From Massilia sp. METH4 (GTDB lineage Bacteria; Pseudomonadota; Gammaproteobacteria; Burkholderiales; Burkholderiaceae_D): a stretch of 64,000 nt of DNA. The notes beneath the pieces are model-generated. The model was not told the DNA's origin. It saw only the letters and a program-made list of their open reading frames with translations, and did not search any database. Of this stretch, positions 37,286 through 45,342 are shown piece by piece. Both the position numbers and the translations under genes were made by a program. Position 1 is the first letter of the stretch. Each line of letters starts with the position of its first letter. The stretch is taken from the NCBI RefSeq assembly GCF_037094685.1, contig NZ_CP146614.1, forward strand, positions 3,286,001 through 3,350,000, written 5' to 3'.

Positions 37286-38611
37286 TCAGTGCGCGTCGCG
37301 CGTGCCGTCGCGGTCGATCGTCACCAGGCGATCCACGCCGTTGCGCCCATGTGTTTCGACCTTGCCGCGCACGTTGACGACGGCACTGCCGGGGCCGCGC
37401 ACGGACACCTGGGCCACGTCCGCATGCAGGGCGCGGCCCTCGATGCCGCCCGAGCCGGAAAGCTGGGCCGACAGCCGCGCGGTGCGGCCGCGCAGGTGGG
37501 CGCCGCCGGGGCCGGACAGCGTCAGGCGCACGCTTTTCGCGTCCGTTTCCGCCGTCAGGTCGCCCGAGCCGGACAGCTCCGCGTCCAGCGCTTCGCCGAC
37601 GCGCTGCAATTGGATATTGCCGGGACCATGGCCGCGCAGCACGGCACGGCCGGCGCTCAATGCCTCGCCTTCGAGGTTGCCGGAACCGCCGATGGAAGCT
37701 TCCAGCACGCCCGTCGAGCCGCTCAGCTTCATGCTGCCGGGGCCATCGAGTTCCACGCGCAGTTTCGCGGTCTGCAAGCCGCGCGCCTCCAGGTCGCCCG
37801 AGCCGCGCACCCGGGCCTCCATCTTGCGGATGGTGCCGGCCACGCAGGCGTTGCCGGGGCCGGAGAGGTTCGTGTTGGCGCTTTCCACCGCCAGCGCGCA
37901 GGCGTCCAGGTCGCCCGAGCCGGCCAGCGTGGCATGGATTTCCCGGCTGCGGCCCTGCAGGGTCACGGAGCCGGGTCCCGTCAGCGTCGTGCTGACCTTG
38001 TCGGCATGCAGGTCCTTCACGTCCAGGTCGCCGGAACCCGTCACGTCGGCCGCGAGCTCCTGCGTGATGCCCGACGCTTCCAGGTCGCCGGGGCCGTTCA
38101 GCTTTACCCGCAGCGTGGCGGCCCGCAGGCCGCGCAGGTCGATGTCGCCGCTGCCGCTGCCGCGCACGGTCAGCTCGCGCACGGTGCCGTTCGCCGTCAG
38201 GTCGCCGGGGCCCGTCACGGCCAGTTGCAGCGACTCGCCGCGCGCGCGGTCCAGCCGCACGTCGCCGCTGCCGCTGCTTTTCAGGCTCTTCAGGAGCGGG
38301 GCGCCGATCGTCACGACCACGGGCTCGCTGCGCTTGCCAAAGCTGAATTGCCAGCCGCCCTGGCCCTTGCGGCGCACCACGAGCGTATCGCGGTCGACGA
38401 AGGTCTCGATCCCGGACAGCTCCTTGGCCGGCCCGTCCAGCCGCACGGCGCGGGGCGCTTCGGCATCCACGTGCACGTCGAACGGGCCGGAGACATCGAT
38501 GGCGGTGAACGCGCCGATGGAGCGGGTTTCGGTGGCGTTGTCCGCGGCCAGGGCCGGTTGCAGGGCGCCGGCCAGCGCGAACAGGGCGAGCGGAGGAAGG
38601 AGTCGGTTCAT
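37286..38611 (-). CDS. Exported DUF2807 (head GIN-type) protein with a two-rung beta-solenoid repeat
   Basis: The 441-aa protein has a signal peptide (MNRLLPPLALFALAGAL, cleavage near ALAADN), then the DUF2807 start SIGAFTAIDVSGPFDVHV. From about residue 110 to the end it is built of 16 short rungs, in which GSGD-type and GPGS/GPGD-type turns strictly alternate every 19-20 residues (39 per pair). This suggests a right-handed beta-helix in the periplasm or outer membrane. DUF2807 proteins are common in Bacteroidetes and Proteobacteria; no function is established. It is monocistronic with its own terminator. Confidence 0.9.
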   Translation of the reverse strand: MNRLLPPLALFALAGALQPALAADNATETRSIGAFTAIDVSGPFDVHVDAEAPRAVRLDGPAKELSGIETFVDRDTLVVRRKGQGGWQFSFGKRSEPVVVTIGAPLLKSLKSSGSGDVRLDRARGESLQLAVTGPGDLTANGTVRELTVRGSGSGDIDLRGLRAATLRVKLNGPGDLEASGITQELAADVTGSGDLDVKDLHADKVSTTLTGPGSVTLQGRSREIHATLAGSGDLDACALAVESANTNLSGPGNACVAGTIRKMEARVRGSGDLEARGLQTAKLRVELDGPGSMKLSGSTGVLEASIGGSGNLEGEALSAGRAVLRGHGPGNIQLQRVGEALDAELSGSGDLTAETDAKSVRLTLSGPGGAHLRGRTARLSAQLSGSGGIEGRALHADVAQVSVRGPGSAVVNVRGKVETHGRNGVDRLVTIDRDGTRDAH

Positions 38612-38748
38612 ATATTGGCCTTGTTGTAAGAAGCATCACGAAACATCGCCAGCGTAGGCCAACGGCGGGCACGGCGCGAGGCCGGCGGGATGGAGTGGAG
38701 AAATCGCGGTGCCGGCCGCAGAATCGGCCGATGAGCGGGAGCGCCCGG

Positions 38749-39150
38749 TCAGCCGAACAGTTCTTCCTTGCGCCCCGTGCGCAGCAGGATCAGCAGCAGG
38801 CCGACCAGCAGCATCGATGCCATGCGCGGTTCGGGGATCGTGGGCGGCACGTCGACCCTGGCCGGTATGGCCGGCGTGGCCGGCACGGCGGCCGGCAGCG
38901 GTACCAGTCCGGCATCGGCCGGCTTGAACAGCGGGCGGTCGACGGCCAAGGGGGCACCGTCGCGCGGCGGCCCGGCCAGCGCTTCACCGGTGAAGTACCA
39001 GGCCTGCGTGATATCGTAAAAGTCAACCTGGAAATGCGCCGTGCGCCAGCTGTCGGCGCCGGCCATGGCGGCGGAAGAGGGGGCCGCGTGTACCGTGGCG
39101 GCGAGCGAGACTGAGACTGCGAAGGCGACTGCGCAATGGATTTTCATCAT
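38749..39150 (-). CDS. PEP-CTERM sorting-domain protein
   Basis: The 133-aa protein has a signal peptide (MMKIHCAVAFAVSVSLAATV, cleavage near HAAPSS) and a C-terminal PEP-CTERM signal: IPEPRMASMLLVGLLLILLR, followed by basic residues RTGRK. Such proteins are handed to an exosortase (XrtA/EpsH) and exported to the surface in organisms that make an exopolysaccharide. No exosortase gene is in the window. The mature part is Pro/Ala-rich with no other domain. The start is ATG 39150 or the adjacent ATG 39147; upstream ATGs lack a ribosome-binding site. Confidence 0.85.
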   Translation of the reverse strand: MMKIHCAVAFAVSVSLAATVHAAPSSAAMAGADSWRTAHFQVDFYDITQAWYFTGEALAGPPRDGAPLAVDRPLFKPADAGLVPLPAAVPATPAIPARVDVPPTIPEPRMASMLLVGLLLILLRTGRKEELFG

Positions 39151-39284
39151 GGTCCGTCCCGGCTTGAGCATCGCTATTAAAGCACAGTCCGTAGTGAAAT
39201 GATAACGATTCGCAGAAAACAGACGGTCCACATGCCGGGCACCGCGAGGAGGTGTCATAATGCCTGCCGGAGGAATTTCGCAAG

Positions 39285-39470
39285 ATGATCAAGTACATAG
39301 GAACCAGGAAAACCGATCAAGGCGGAACGCTCTATGTTTTCCTCATCAACGGGCAGGAAAAGCAGGTGCGCGAAAGTGCCCTGAAGCAGTACCCCGGCTG
39401 CTACGAAGCGCTGCCAGAATCGGTCAAGGCCAGGATCGCCGCCAACCGCAAATGGCTGCAAAACCTGTAG
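39285..39470 (+). CDS. Small protein of unknown function (61 aa)
   Basis: I do not recognise a family. The 61-aa product starts MIKYIGTRKTDQGGTLYVFL and is basic, with a hydrophobic beta-strand-like N-terminal half and a helical C-terminal half; there is no signal peptide. A very good ribosome-binding site, GGAGGAA, stands 10 nt before the ATG, which argues strongly that it is translated. It overlaps the next gene (frame from 39452) by about 19 nt and begins a run of four co-directional genes ending with gspB, so it may be part of that operon. Confidence 0.75.
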   Translation: MIKYIGTRKTDQGGTLYVFLINGQEKQVRESALKQYPGCYEALPESVKARIAANRKWLQNL

Positions 39471-39949
39471 GACCCCGCGCGCCGGCCATGCTGGCGCTGG
39501 CACTGGGCCTTGCGGTCGCCCCGCCGTTGCCGGCCAAAGTGCCCACTCACTTCGGCGTGGTGCTCGGCAATGGGCTGCTGTGCCGCGACCAGACATCGAA
39601 CCGTTATTATTTCGACTACATGGTGCGCTGGTTCGGCCAGCCCTACAAGCGCGAAGGCGGCGCCTGGTGGTTCCGCACGCCCCAGGCGCGGCTGTGGGGC
39701 TTTCCCGTGAGCGAGGTGATCGTCAGCGACGAGACCTTCCCCTACCGCTTCGTCGGGGCGGTGGCCGATACCACGCCGGAAAAGCTGGCCGCGGCGATCA
39801 CGAAGCGCGACGGCTTGCGCTATGTGCCCATCGCCGGCAGCGCCACGCCCGTGCGCGAAACCTCCACCGGCGGGCGCATCGCTTATGCCGACCGCCGTTC
39901 CAAGATCTACTGCGCCAAGTTCAAGCCGCTGCCGCCGGCACTGCGCTGA
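39452..39949 (+). CDS. Exported hypothetical protein upstream of gspA
   Basis: No family is recognised. The 165-aa frame has a signal-peptide-like segment (MLALALGLAVAPPLPA) either at the N-terminus, if the start is ATG 39488, or after 12 extra residues, if it is ATG 39452. The mature part is rich in aromatic and basic residues (YYFDYMVRWFGQPYKREGGAWWF) with two Cys. It lies 8 nt before gspA, so cotranscription is likely. A role at the envelope linked to GspA/GspB is only a guess. Confidence 0.7.
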   Translation: MAAKPVGPRAPAMLALALGLAVAPPLPAKVPTHFGVVLGNGLLCRDQTSNRYYFDYMVRWFGQPYKREGGAWWFRTPQARLWGFPVSEVIVSDETFPYRFVGAVADTTPEKLAAAITKRDGLRYVPIAGSATPVRETSTGGRIAYADRRSKIYCAKFKPLPPALR

Positions 39950-39957
39950 CCGAACCC

Positions 39958-41559
39958 ATGTACAACCGATTCTTCAACCTGACCCAGAGCCCGTTTTCCA
40001 TCGCGCCCGATCCGCGCTACCTGTTCATGAGCGAACGCCACCGCGAGGCGCTGGCCCACCTGCTGTACGGCGTGGGCAGTGGCGGCGGCTTCGTGCTGCT
40101 GACGGGCGAGATCGGCGCCGGCAAGACCACCGTGTGCCGCTCGTTCATCGAGCAGGTGCCGGCCGATTGCCGGCTGGCCTATATCTTCAACCCCAAGCTT
40201 TCGGTGGAAGAGTTGCTGCAAACGGTCTGCGACGAGTTCCGCATCGCCCTGCCGCCGGGCGCGGCCACCGTCAAGCACCATGTCGACGCGATCAACGCGC
40301 ACCTGCTGGAAAGCCATGCGCGCGGGGAAAACAATGTGCTCGTCATCGACGAGGCGCAAAACCTTTCCCCCGCCGTGCTGGAGCAACTGCGGCTGCTGAC
40401 GAACCTGGAGACCAGCGAGCGCAAGCTGCTGCAGATCATCCTGATCGGCCAGCCCGAGCTGCGCGCGATGCTGGCGCGGCCGGAACTGGAACAGCTGGCG
40501 CAGCGGGTGATCGCCCGTTATCACCTCGGGCCCCTGTCCGCCGCGGAGACGGGGCAGTACATCACGCACCGCCTGGCGGTGGCCGGGCTGGCCGGGCCGT
40601 CGCCGTTCCCGGCCGACGTGACGCGACTGGTCCACGCCCTCGCGCATGGGGTGCCGCGTCGGATCAACCTGCTGTGCGACCGGGCGCTGCTGGGCGCCTA
40701 CGTGGAAAACCGGCCGCAGGTCACGCGCAAGATCGTGCGACGCGCCGCCGGGGAAGTCTTCGGTACCGACGTTGTCCCCCGTGCGCGGCCGCGCTGGCCA
40801 TTGGTGGCGGGCGGCGTTCTGGCCGGGGCCGTGCTGACGGCGGCCGCCGCGTGGCAACTGGTGCCGGGCCAGGCGCCCAAGCCGGCAGCGACACCCGCAG
40901 CGGAACCCGCAGCGGCACCGGCACCGCGGGCGACGGCTGCCGCATTGCCGGCCGCGCCGTCCTTGGCCGGGGGCGCGGGCAGCGACGCGACGCTGCGCCG
41001 CCTGGCCGCGCTGTGGGGCGTGAACCCGGATGCGGGCGCGGGCGACGTTTGCGAAGCGCTGCGGTCCCGCAACCTGCGCTGCCTGTCCAGCCGCGGCGCG
41101 CTGGAAGAACTGCGGCTGCTGGACCGGCCGGCGATGCTCACCCTGAACGACGATCCGGCCGCGCCGACGTATGCCCTGCTGGTGGCGCTGGGCGAGCGCC
41201 AGGGCACGCTCGACATCGGCGGCCGCCGCCAGGCGGTGGCGCGCACGGCGCTGGAAAACCGCTACGACGGCACCTTCACTACGTTCTGGCGCGCGCCGCC
41301 GGGCTGGCGGGAACAGGTGGCCGCCGGCGATCGCGGCCCAGAAGTCGACTGGCTGGCCCGGCGGCTCGCGCAGTGGGCCGGCACCGCCAGGCCGCAGGAC
41401 GGCGCGGCCCTCGAGGGCGAGACGCTGCGGCGCCTGCGCGACTTCCAGGCGGCCCAGCAACTGAAGGCGGACGGCGTGGCTGGTCCGAAAACATTCATAC
41501 GCCTGAGTTTACTCGGCGACGTACCGGAACCCCGGCTGGCGCCGGCCGGAGGGAAGTGA
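39958..41559 (+). CDS. gspA: General secretion pathway ATPase GspA (ExeA-like)
   Basis: The 533-aa protein has an AAA+ ATPase domain with Walker A GEIGAGKTT near residue 50 and Walker B VLVIDEAQN. After it come a single membrane helix (LVAGGVLAGAVLTAAAAW, about residue 285), an Ala/Pro-rich periplasmic linker and a C-terminal peptidoglycan-binding domain (LRDFQAAQQLKADGVAGPKT). This is the order in ExeA, which with ExeB helps multimerise the secretin of the type II secretion system in the cell wall. The true start is ATG 39958 (MYNRFFNLTQSPF). The gspB start lies 2 nt after its stop. No gspC-N genes are in the window. Confidence 0.92.
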   Translation: MYNRFFNLTQSPFSIAPDPRYLFMSERHREALAHLLYGVGSGGGFVLLTGEIGAGKTTVCRSFIEQVPADCRLAYIFNPKLSVEELLQTVCDEFRIALPPGAATVKHHVDAINAHLLESHARGENNVLVIDEAQNLSPAVLEQLRLLTNLETSERKLLQIILIGQPELRAMLARPELEQLAQRVIARYHLGPLSAAETGQYITHRLAVAGLAGPSPFPADVTRLVHALAHGVPRRINLLCDRALLGAYVENRPQVTRKIVRRAAGEVFGTDVVPRARPRWPLVAGGVLAGAVLTAAAAWQLVPGQAPKPAATPAAEPAAAPAPRATAAALPAAPSLAGGAGSDATLRRLAALWGVNPDAGAGDVCEALRSRNLRCLSSRGALEELRLLDRPAMLTLNDDPAAPTYALLVALGERQGTLDIGGRRQAVARTALENRYDGTFTTFWRAPPGWREQVAAGDRGPEVDWLARRLAQWAGTARPQDGAALEGETLRRLRDFQAAQQLKADGVAGPKTFIRLSLLGDVPEPRLAPAGGK

Positions 41560-41560
41560 C

Positions 41561-42439
41561 ATGTCCTATATTCTCGAAGCCCTGAAGAAGGCGCAGGCCG
41601 AGCGGCAACTGGGTGAAACGCCGGGCATCCACACGCCCGTGCCCCAAGCTCCCGCCGGTGGCGCCGCACCGCTGCGCAAGCCGCTGGCGGCCGCCTTTGC
41701 CGTGATGGCGCTGGCGATCGTCGGGCTTGCCGCCGTAATATGGCGGCAGGCGACCGCCCCCGCCCAACCGCCAGTGGTGCCGGTGGCGGCCGTGCCAGCC
41801 GCGCAGGTGCCCTTGACGCAGACTGCGCCTGGGCACTCCGGGCAGGCTCCCGTTGTGCAGGCGGTGCCGGTGCAATCCGCGCAGGTGCCCGTTGCGCAGG
41901 CGGTGCCGATGCAATCCGCGCAGGCTCCCGTTGCGCACGCGGTGCCGATGCAATCCGCACAGCTGCCCGTTGCGCAGGCGGTGCCGGCGCAATCCGCGCA
42001 GGTGGCCGTGACGCCGGCCAGGCGCGCGCCACCGGTATCGCAGCCGGCTGCTGCCGCAGCTGCTTCAGCAACGGCGCTGGCGGCCGCCAGCACGCCACCG
42101 CCCGCCGTCCAGCCGGTCCATGCCGGGTCGCCCGTCGCGGGCGTGAATCCGCCACCCCTGCGCGGGGAAGGCGCGCGCGCCGCAAAGAAGGAAGAGCCGG
42201 CCGGTGAGGAGCACGTGCAGGCGCTTCGCGACCTGCCCGAACCGATCCAGCGGGCGATCCCGCCGATCTCGATGAGCGGCTACATGTATTCGCCGAATCC
42301 GGCGGACCGCCTGGTCCTGATCGACAAGGTGCTGCGCCGCGAGGGAGACGAAGTCGCGCCCGGCCTGGTGCTGGTGCGCCTCGAGCCGAAAGGGGCGGTC
42401 TTTACATTCCGCGGCTACCGTTACCGGATGCCTTACTGA
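41561..42439 (+). CDS. gspB: General secretion pathway protein GspB (ExeB-like) with a 13-aa tandem repeat
   Basis: The 292-aa protein starts MSYILEALKKAQAERQLGET, the GspB/ExeB N-terminus, with a membrane helix at about residues 44-63. A Pro/Ala/Gln-rich linker follows, then the C-terminal GspB domain ISMSGYMYSPNPADRLVLID...FTFRGYRYRMPY. Between residues 96 and 147 there are four near-identical 13-aa units of the type VPVAQAVPMQSAQ, encoded by a 39-bp repeat (41846-42001). It partners GspA in anchoring the type II secretin. It begins 2 nt after gspA. Confidence 0.92.
   Translation: MSYILEALKKAQAERQLGETPGIHTPVPQAPAGGAAPLRKPLAAAFAVMALAIVGLAAVIWRQATAPAQPPVVPVAAVPAAQVPLTQTAPGHSGQAPVVQAVPVQSAQVPVAQAVPMQSAQAPVAHAVPMQSAQLPVAQAVPAQSAQVAVTPARRAPPVSQPAAAAAASATALAAASTPPPAVQPVHAGSPVAGVNPPPLRGEGARAAKKEEPAGEEHVQALRDLPEPIQRAIPPISMSGYMYSPNPADRLVLIDKVLRREGDEVAPGLVLVRLEPKGAVFTFRGYRYRMPY
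41846..42001 (+). repeat. 39-bp tandem repeat (4 copies) inside gspB
   Basis: Four head-to-tail 39-bp units occupy 41846-41884, 41885-41923, 41924-41962 and 41963-42001, all in frame, differing at a few bases each. They encode a flexible Pro/Ala/Gln spacer and are a likely site of length variation between strains. Confidence 0.9.
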
Positions 42440-42535
42440 ACTTCGGTGCGGAACGTCGCGCACGATTGGGCAGTCATCTCCCGGTCATACAAGTTCGTCA
42501 TGCTTGGCATATCGACAACCACCCGGGATGACCAC

Positions 42536-42718
42536 ATGAAGCTCAACATTCTGCAAGCGTTGCCCCTGCTAGCCGCTGCCGCGCCCGTGCGCGCGGCTTA
42601 CACTCCCGACGCCGCCGCGGCGGAGCCGGGCGCGCTCGTCATCGTGCTGGCCTGTGTCGGCCTGTTATGCCTGATGGCCGGCGGTGGCGACGACGGCCCG
42701 TTCCGGCCGGAGCCCTAA
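42536..42718 (+). CDS. Small secreted/membrane protein of unknown function (60 aa)
   Basis: The 60-aa product has a signal-like N-terminus (MKLNILQALPLLAAAAPVRA) and a second hydrophobic segment (ALVIVLACVGLLCLMAGGG) close to the C-terminus, preceded by EPGA. That pattern recalls a degenerate PEP-CTERM tail but lacks the final basic cluster. No family is recognised. It lies 96 nt after gspB on the same strand and is followed immediately by a convergent oxidoreductase gene. Confidence 0.55.
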   Translation: MKLNILQALPLLAAAAPVRAAYTPDAAAAEPGALVIVLACVGLLCLMAGGGDDGPFRPEP

Positions 42719-42721
42719 GCA

Positions 42722-43756
42722 TCATTGGTCGGCCACGCGGACGACCAGCTTGCCGAAATTGCGCCCCTGCAGCAGGCCGACGAATGCGGCGGGGGCGTTC
42801 TCGAGCCCTTCGACCACGTCTTCCCGCAAGCGGATGCTACCGTCCGCCAGCCAGCCCTCCATGTCGCGGCGGAACGCTTCATAACGGGTGGCGTAATGAT
42901 CCAGGATGATGAAACCCTGCATGCGGATGCGCTTCTGCAGGATCGCGGCTGTCACGCGCGGCAGCCGGTCCGGGCCGGCCGCGCCGTCGGCATCGTTATA
43001 GTGGGCGATGAATCCGCATACGGGAATGCGCGCGCCCACGTTCAGCAGCGGGACCACGGCATCGAACACGGCGCCGCCGACATTCTCGAAGTAGACGTCG
43101 ATGCCGTCGGGGCAAGCCGCGGCGAGGCGCTGGGCGAAGCCGGGATCGTTGCGGTCGATGCAGGCGTGAAAGCCCAGCTCTTCGATGGCGTGGCGGCACT
43201 TGTCGGCACCGCCGGCAATGCCGACCACGCGCGCACCGTTGAGCCGGGCGATCTGGCCGACGACGGAACCGACGGCACCCGTCGCGGCGGCGACGACGAC
43301 AGTCTCGCCGGCCCGCGGCGCGCCGATGTCGAGCAGGCCGACATAGGCGGTAAATGCCGGCATGCCCAGCCCGCCCAGCGCGCGCGACGGATGCGGCATG
43401 TCGCCTAGCCGCATCAGGTCGCTGCTGTCGGAGAGCGCGTAGTCCTGCCAGCCAGCGTTGGCGAGTACCAGCTCACCTTCCTGGAAGCCTGGGTGCCGCG
43501 AGCGGACCACGCGGCTGACTGTGCCGCCTACCATCGTGCCGCCGATCTCCACGCGCGGTGCGTAGCCTGGGCCGACTTCGTCCATCAGGTTGCGCATATA
43601 GGGATCGAGCGACAGGTACAGGGTACGCAGCAGCACTTGTCCTTCGCCCGGCACGGGCACGTCGGTCTCTTCGATGCGCAGGTCGGCAGGTGAGGGCAAG
43701 CCTTTTGGGCGGGCGGCGAGGAGAATGCGGCGGTTCACGTTGTTATTTTGCGGCAT
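42722..43756 (-). CDS. NADP-dependent medium-chain oxidoreductase (leukotriene B4 dehydrogenase-like)
   Basis: The 344-aa enzyme belongs to the zinc-independent MDR branch (curcumin/alkenal reductase type). It has a Rossmann motif AAATGAVGSVVGQIARL and typical segments LYLSLDPYMRNLM and GIDVYFENVGG. Members reduce reactive enones. The start ATG 43756 has AAAGGAG upstream. It is divergent in control from nothing nearby, but both it and the adjacent TetR gene carry the same 19-bp box, so the TetR protein probably represses this gene in response to electrophiles. Confidence 0.93.
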   Translation of the reverse strand: MPQNNNVNRRILLAARPKGLPSPADLRIEETDVPVPGEGQVLLRTLYLSLDPYMRNLMDEVGPGYAPRVEIGGTMVGGTVSRVVRSRHPGFQEGELVLANAGWQDYALSDSSDLMRLGDMPHPSRALGGLGMPAFTAYVGLLDIGAPRAGETVVVAAATGAVGSVVGQIARLNGARVVGIAGGADKCRHAIEELGFHACIDRNDPGFAQRLAAACPDGIDVYFENVGGAVFDAVVPLLNVGARIPVCGFIAHYNDADGAAGPDRLPRVTAAILQKRIRMQGFIILDHYATRYEAFRRDMEGWLADGSIRLREDVVEGLENAPAAFVGLLQGRNFGKLVVRVADQ

Positions 43757-43771
43757 GGTTGGCTCCTTTGA

Positions 43772-43790
43772 ATTAGACCGGTCGTCTAGC
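43772..43790. promoter_or_regulatory. Probable TetR/NemR-like operator upstream of the oxidoreductase
   Basis: The sequence ATTAGACCGGTCGTCTAGC contains the imperfect palindrome TAGAC..GTCTA. It matches 44418-44436 at 17 of 19 positions and resembles the NemR box family. Confidence 0.65.
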
Positions 43791-43808
43791 AAACATCAAA
43801 AAAAGGAC

Positions 43809-44399
43809 TCAGCCGAGTCCCAGCAGTGTGCGTGTCTGCGCCATCGCCGTATCGAGCGGGGCCCGGTCACGCAGGATCTTCGCCAGCAGGCTGGCGCCGA
43901 GCCAGTTCTGGTACAGCGCCGTCGCCGTGCCGGCCGGGTCCGGCAGGGTGGGCAGCGAGCCGTCCTGCGCGCCGGCCGCGAGAGTCGCCGCCAGCCTTGC
44001 CGTTACCGCGCGCGTCCCGCGGTCCAGCGCCGCGCGCATCGGTTCGGACAGGTCGCTGACCTCCGCGCCCAGCTTGACGACGAGGCAGCGGCTCTGCGCA
44101 TGCTCGTCCGTCTGCGATGTCAGCCAGTCGTCGAAATAAGCCATCAACCGCTCGGCCGCCGTGCCGGAACCGCCCAGCAAGCCATCGATCTTGGCATGGC
44201 ATTCGTCGAAATACGTTTCCAGCATCGCCTCGCCGAATGCCTCTTTCGAGGCGAAGTAATGGTAGAACGAACCCTTCGGCACCCTTGCCGCCGCCAGCAG
44301 TTCGGCCAGTCCGACCGCCGTGAAGCCCTTGGCGAGCAGCAGCGGGTGGGCCACGTCGAGGATGTGGCGGCGTACGTCGGGGAGGTGAGCGGTGGTCAT
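43809..44399 (-). CDS. TetR-family transcriptional regulator (NemR/AcuR-like)
   Basis: The 196-aa protein has the N-terminal TetR helix-turn-helix (ILDVAHPLLLAKGFTAVGLA...VPKGSFYHYFASKEAFGEAM) and a C-terminal ligand domain typical of the TetR_C_33/NemR group. A Cys is present in AQSRCLVVKLGAE, the position used for redox sensing in NemR-type proteins. The start ATG 44399 gives the normal length. It lies downstream of an operator at 44418-44436 and upstream, on the same strand, of the oxidoreductase gene, and is probably autoregulated. Confidence 0.92.
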   Translation of the reverse strand: MTTAHLPDVRRHILDVAHPLLLAKGFTAVGLAELLAAARVPKGSFYHYFASKEAFGEAMLETYFDECHAKIDGLLGGSGTAAERLMAYFDDWLTSQTDEHAQSRCLVVKLGAEVSDLSEPMRAALDRGTRAVTARLAATLAAGAQDGSLPTLPDPAGTATALYQNWLGASLLAKILRDRAPLDTAMAQTRTLLGLG

Positions 44400-44417
44400 G
44401 AAGGCAATATAGCACCG

Positions 44418-44436
44418 ATTAGACCAGTCGGCTAGC
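44418..44436. promoter_or_regulatory. Probable TetR operator upstream of tetR
   Basis: ATTAGACCAGTCGGCTAGC lies 19 nt before the tetR start and 25 nt before the mobB -10 box. It matches the box at 43772-43790 at 17 of 19 positions. Confidence 0.65.
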
Positions 44437-44460
44437 GGTGCCGTGACCGGCCGGCAGGCG

Positions 44461-44466
44461 TATAAT
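44461..44466 (+). promoter_or_regulatory. -10 box immediately before mobB
   Basis: A perfect TATAAT ends only 6 nt before the mobB ATG at 44473. If used, transcription would start at or next to the start codon, giving a leaderless message. No clear -35 is seen. Confidence 0.45.
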
Positions 44467-44472
44467 GCCGCG

Positions 44473-45021
44473 ATGCAGACAGCACCTATCACGAATGCGG
44501 GGCCGGTGATCGGCATCGTCGGCCGGTCCGGCAGCGGCAAGACGACCTTGCTGGAATACCTCGTCGGCCGCTTGTCCGAACTGGGCCGCAAGGTCAACGT
44601 CATCAAGCACAGCCACCATGACCTGGAACTGGAGCCACCGGGCAAGGACAGCGCCCGACTGCGGCGCGCCGGTGCGGCCGAAGTGATGGTGGCGTCGCCT
44701 TACCGTTTCGCCATCGTCCGCGAACTGCGCGGCGCGCCGGAACCGGGGCTGGACGAGCAACTGGCGCGGCTGGCGCCGGCCGACCTGACCCTGGTGGAAG
44801 GCTTCAAGGCCTTTCCCATCGATAAACTGGAAATCCACCGGGCCGTGGGCGACAAGGGCCCGCTGTATCCGGACGATCCGCACATCGTCGCCGTTGCCTC
44901 GACCTTGCCGCGCCCGGCCGACGCGGCGCCGCACGTCGAATGGCTGGATCTCGGAGACCGCGAGGCCGTGCTGGCCTGGCTGCTGAAAAAAATGGCGCCG
45001 CCTGCCTCAAGTTCGCTGTGA
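44473..45021 (+). CDS. mobB: Molybdopterin-guanine dinucleotide biosynthesis protein B
   Basis: MobB is a P-loop GTPase that helps form or deliver the molybdenum cofactor MGD. The 182-aa product has the Walker A motif [17 protein letters not shown], then [20 protein letters not shown], and [17 protein letters not shown], the MobB signature. The start ATG 44473 leaves only 6 nt after the -10 box; a longer frame from 44443 is possible but would start upstream of the promoter. No other molybdenum genes are adjacent. Confidence 0.94.
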   Translation: MQTAPITNAGPVIGIVGRSGSGKTTLLEYLVGRLSELGRKVNVIKHSHHDLELEPPGKDSARLRRAGAAEVMVASPYRFAIVRELRGAPEPGLDEQLARLAPADLTLVEGFKAFPIDKLEIHRAVGDKGPLYPDDPHIVAVASTLPRPADAAPHVEWLDLGDREAVLAWLLKKMAPPASSSL

Positions 45022-45074
45022 CTCTTCCGTAAACGAGGAAATGCCTCGTCACGGGGCGGCACAAAGGAGCTAAC

Positions 45075-45275
45075 ATGGATGCAATGAGCATCGCACGCCT
45101 GTCGACGACGATCGCCGAGACTGGTACGAAACAGGAAGTCAGCATGGCCGTGCTGAAGAAGGCGATGGACGTGCAAGCCGCTTCCGCCGAAGCCCTGATC
45201 GCAGCGCTGCCGGCCACGCCGAGCGCCCCGAACCTGCCGCCGCACCTGGGCAACCGGATCAACACCACTGCTTGA
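45075..45275 (+). CDS. YjfB-family putative motility protein
   Basis: The 66-aa product (MDAMSIARLSTTIAETGTKQ ... VLKKAMDVQAASAEALIAAL) matches the YjfB family, small proteins linked to flagellar motility. There is no signal peptide. A good AAAGGAG ribosome-binding site precedes ATG 45075. A rho-independent terminator follows 21 nt after the stop. The precise role is unknown; a fliT gene lies 6 kb away. Confidence 0.85.
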   Translation: MDAMSIARLSTTIAETGTKQEVSMAVLKKAMDVQAASAEALIAALPATPSAPNLPPHLGNRINTTA

Positions 45276-45295
45276 GCGCGTCCCCGAACGCGCTG

Positions 45296-45328
45296 ACCCG
45301 CTGTTCCCCGTGGACAGCGGGTTTTTTT
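45296..45328 (+). terminator. Terminator of the yjfB-like gene
   Basis: ACCCGCTGT at 45296-45304 pairs with ACAGCGGGT at 45314-45322 around a 9-nt loop, with a T tract to 45328. Confidence 0.92.
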
Positions 45329-45342
45329 ATTTCCGGAAAATA

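Noticed and set aside
41566..42093. Minus-strand frame encoding a Cys-rich repeat (ADCIGTACATG type)
   Set aside because: The apparent Cys-rich repeat is the antisense reading of the gspB 39-bp tandem repeat; no ribosome-binding site or domain supports it.
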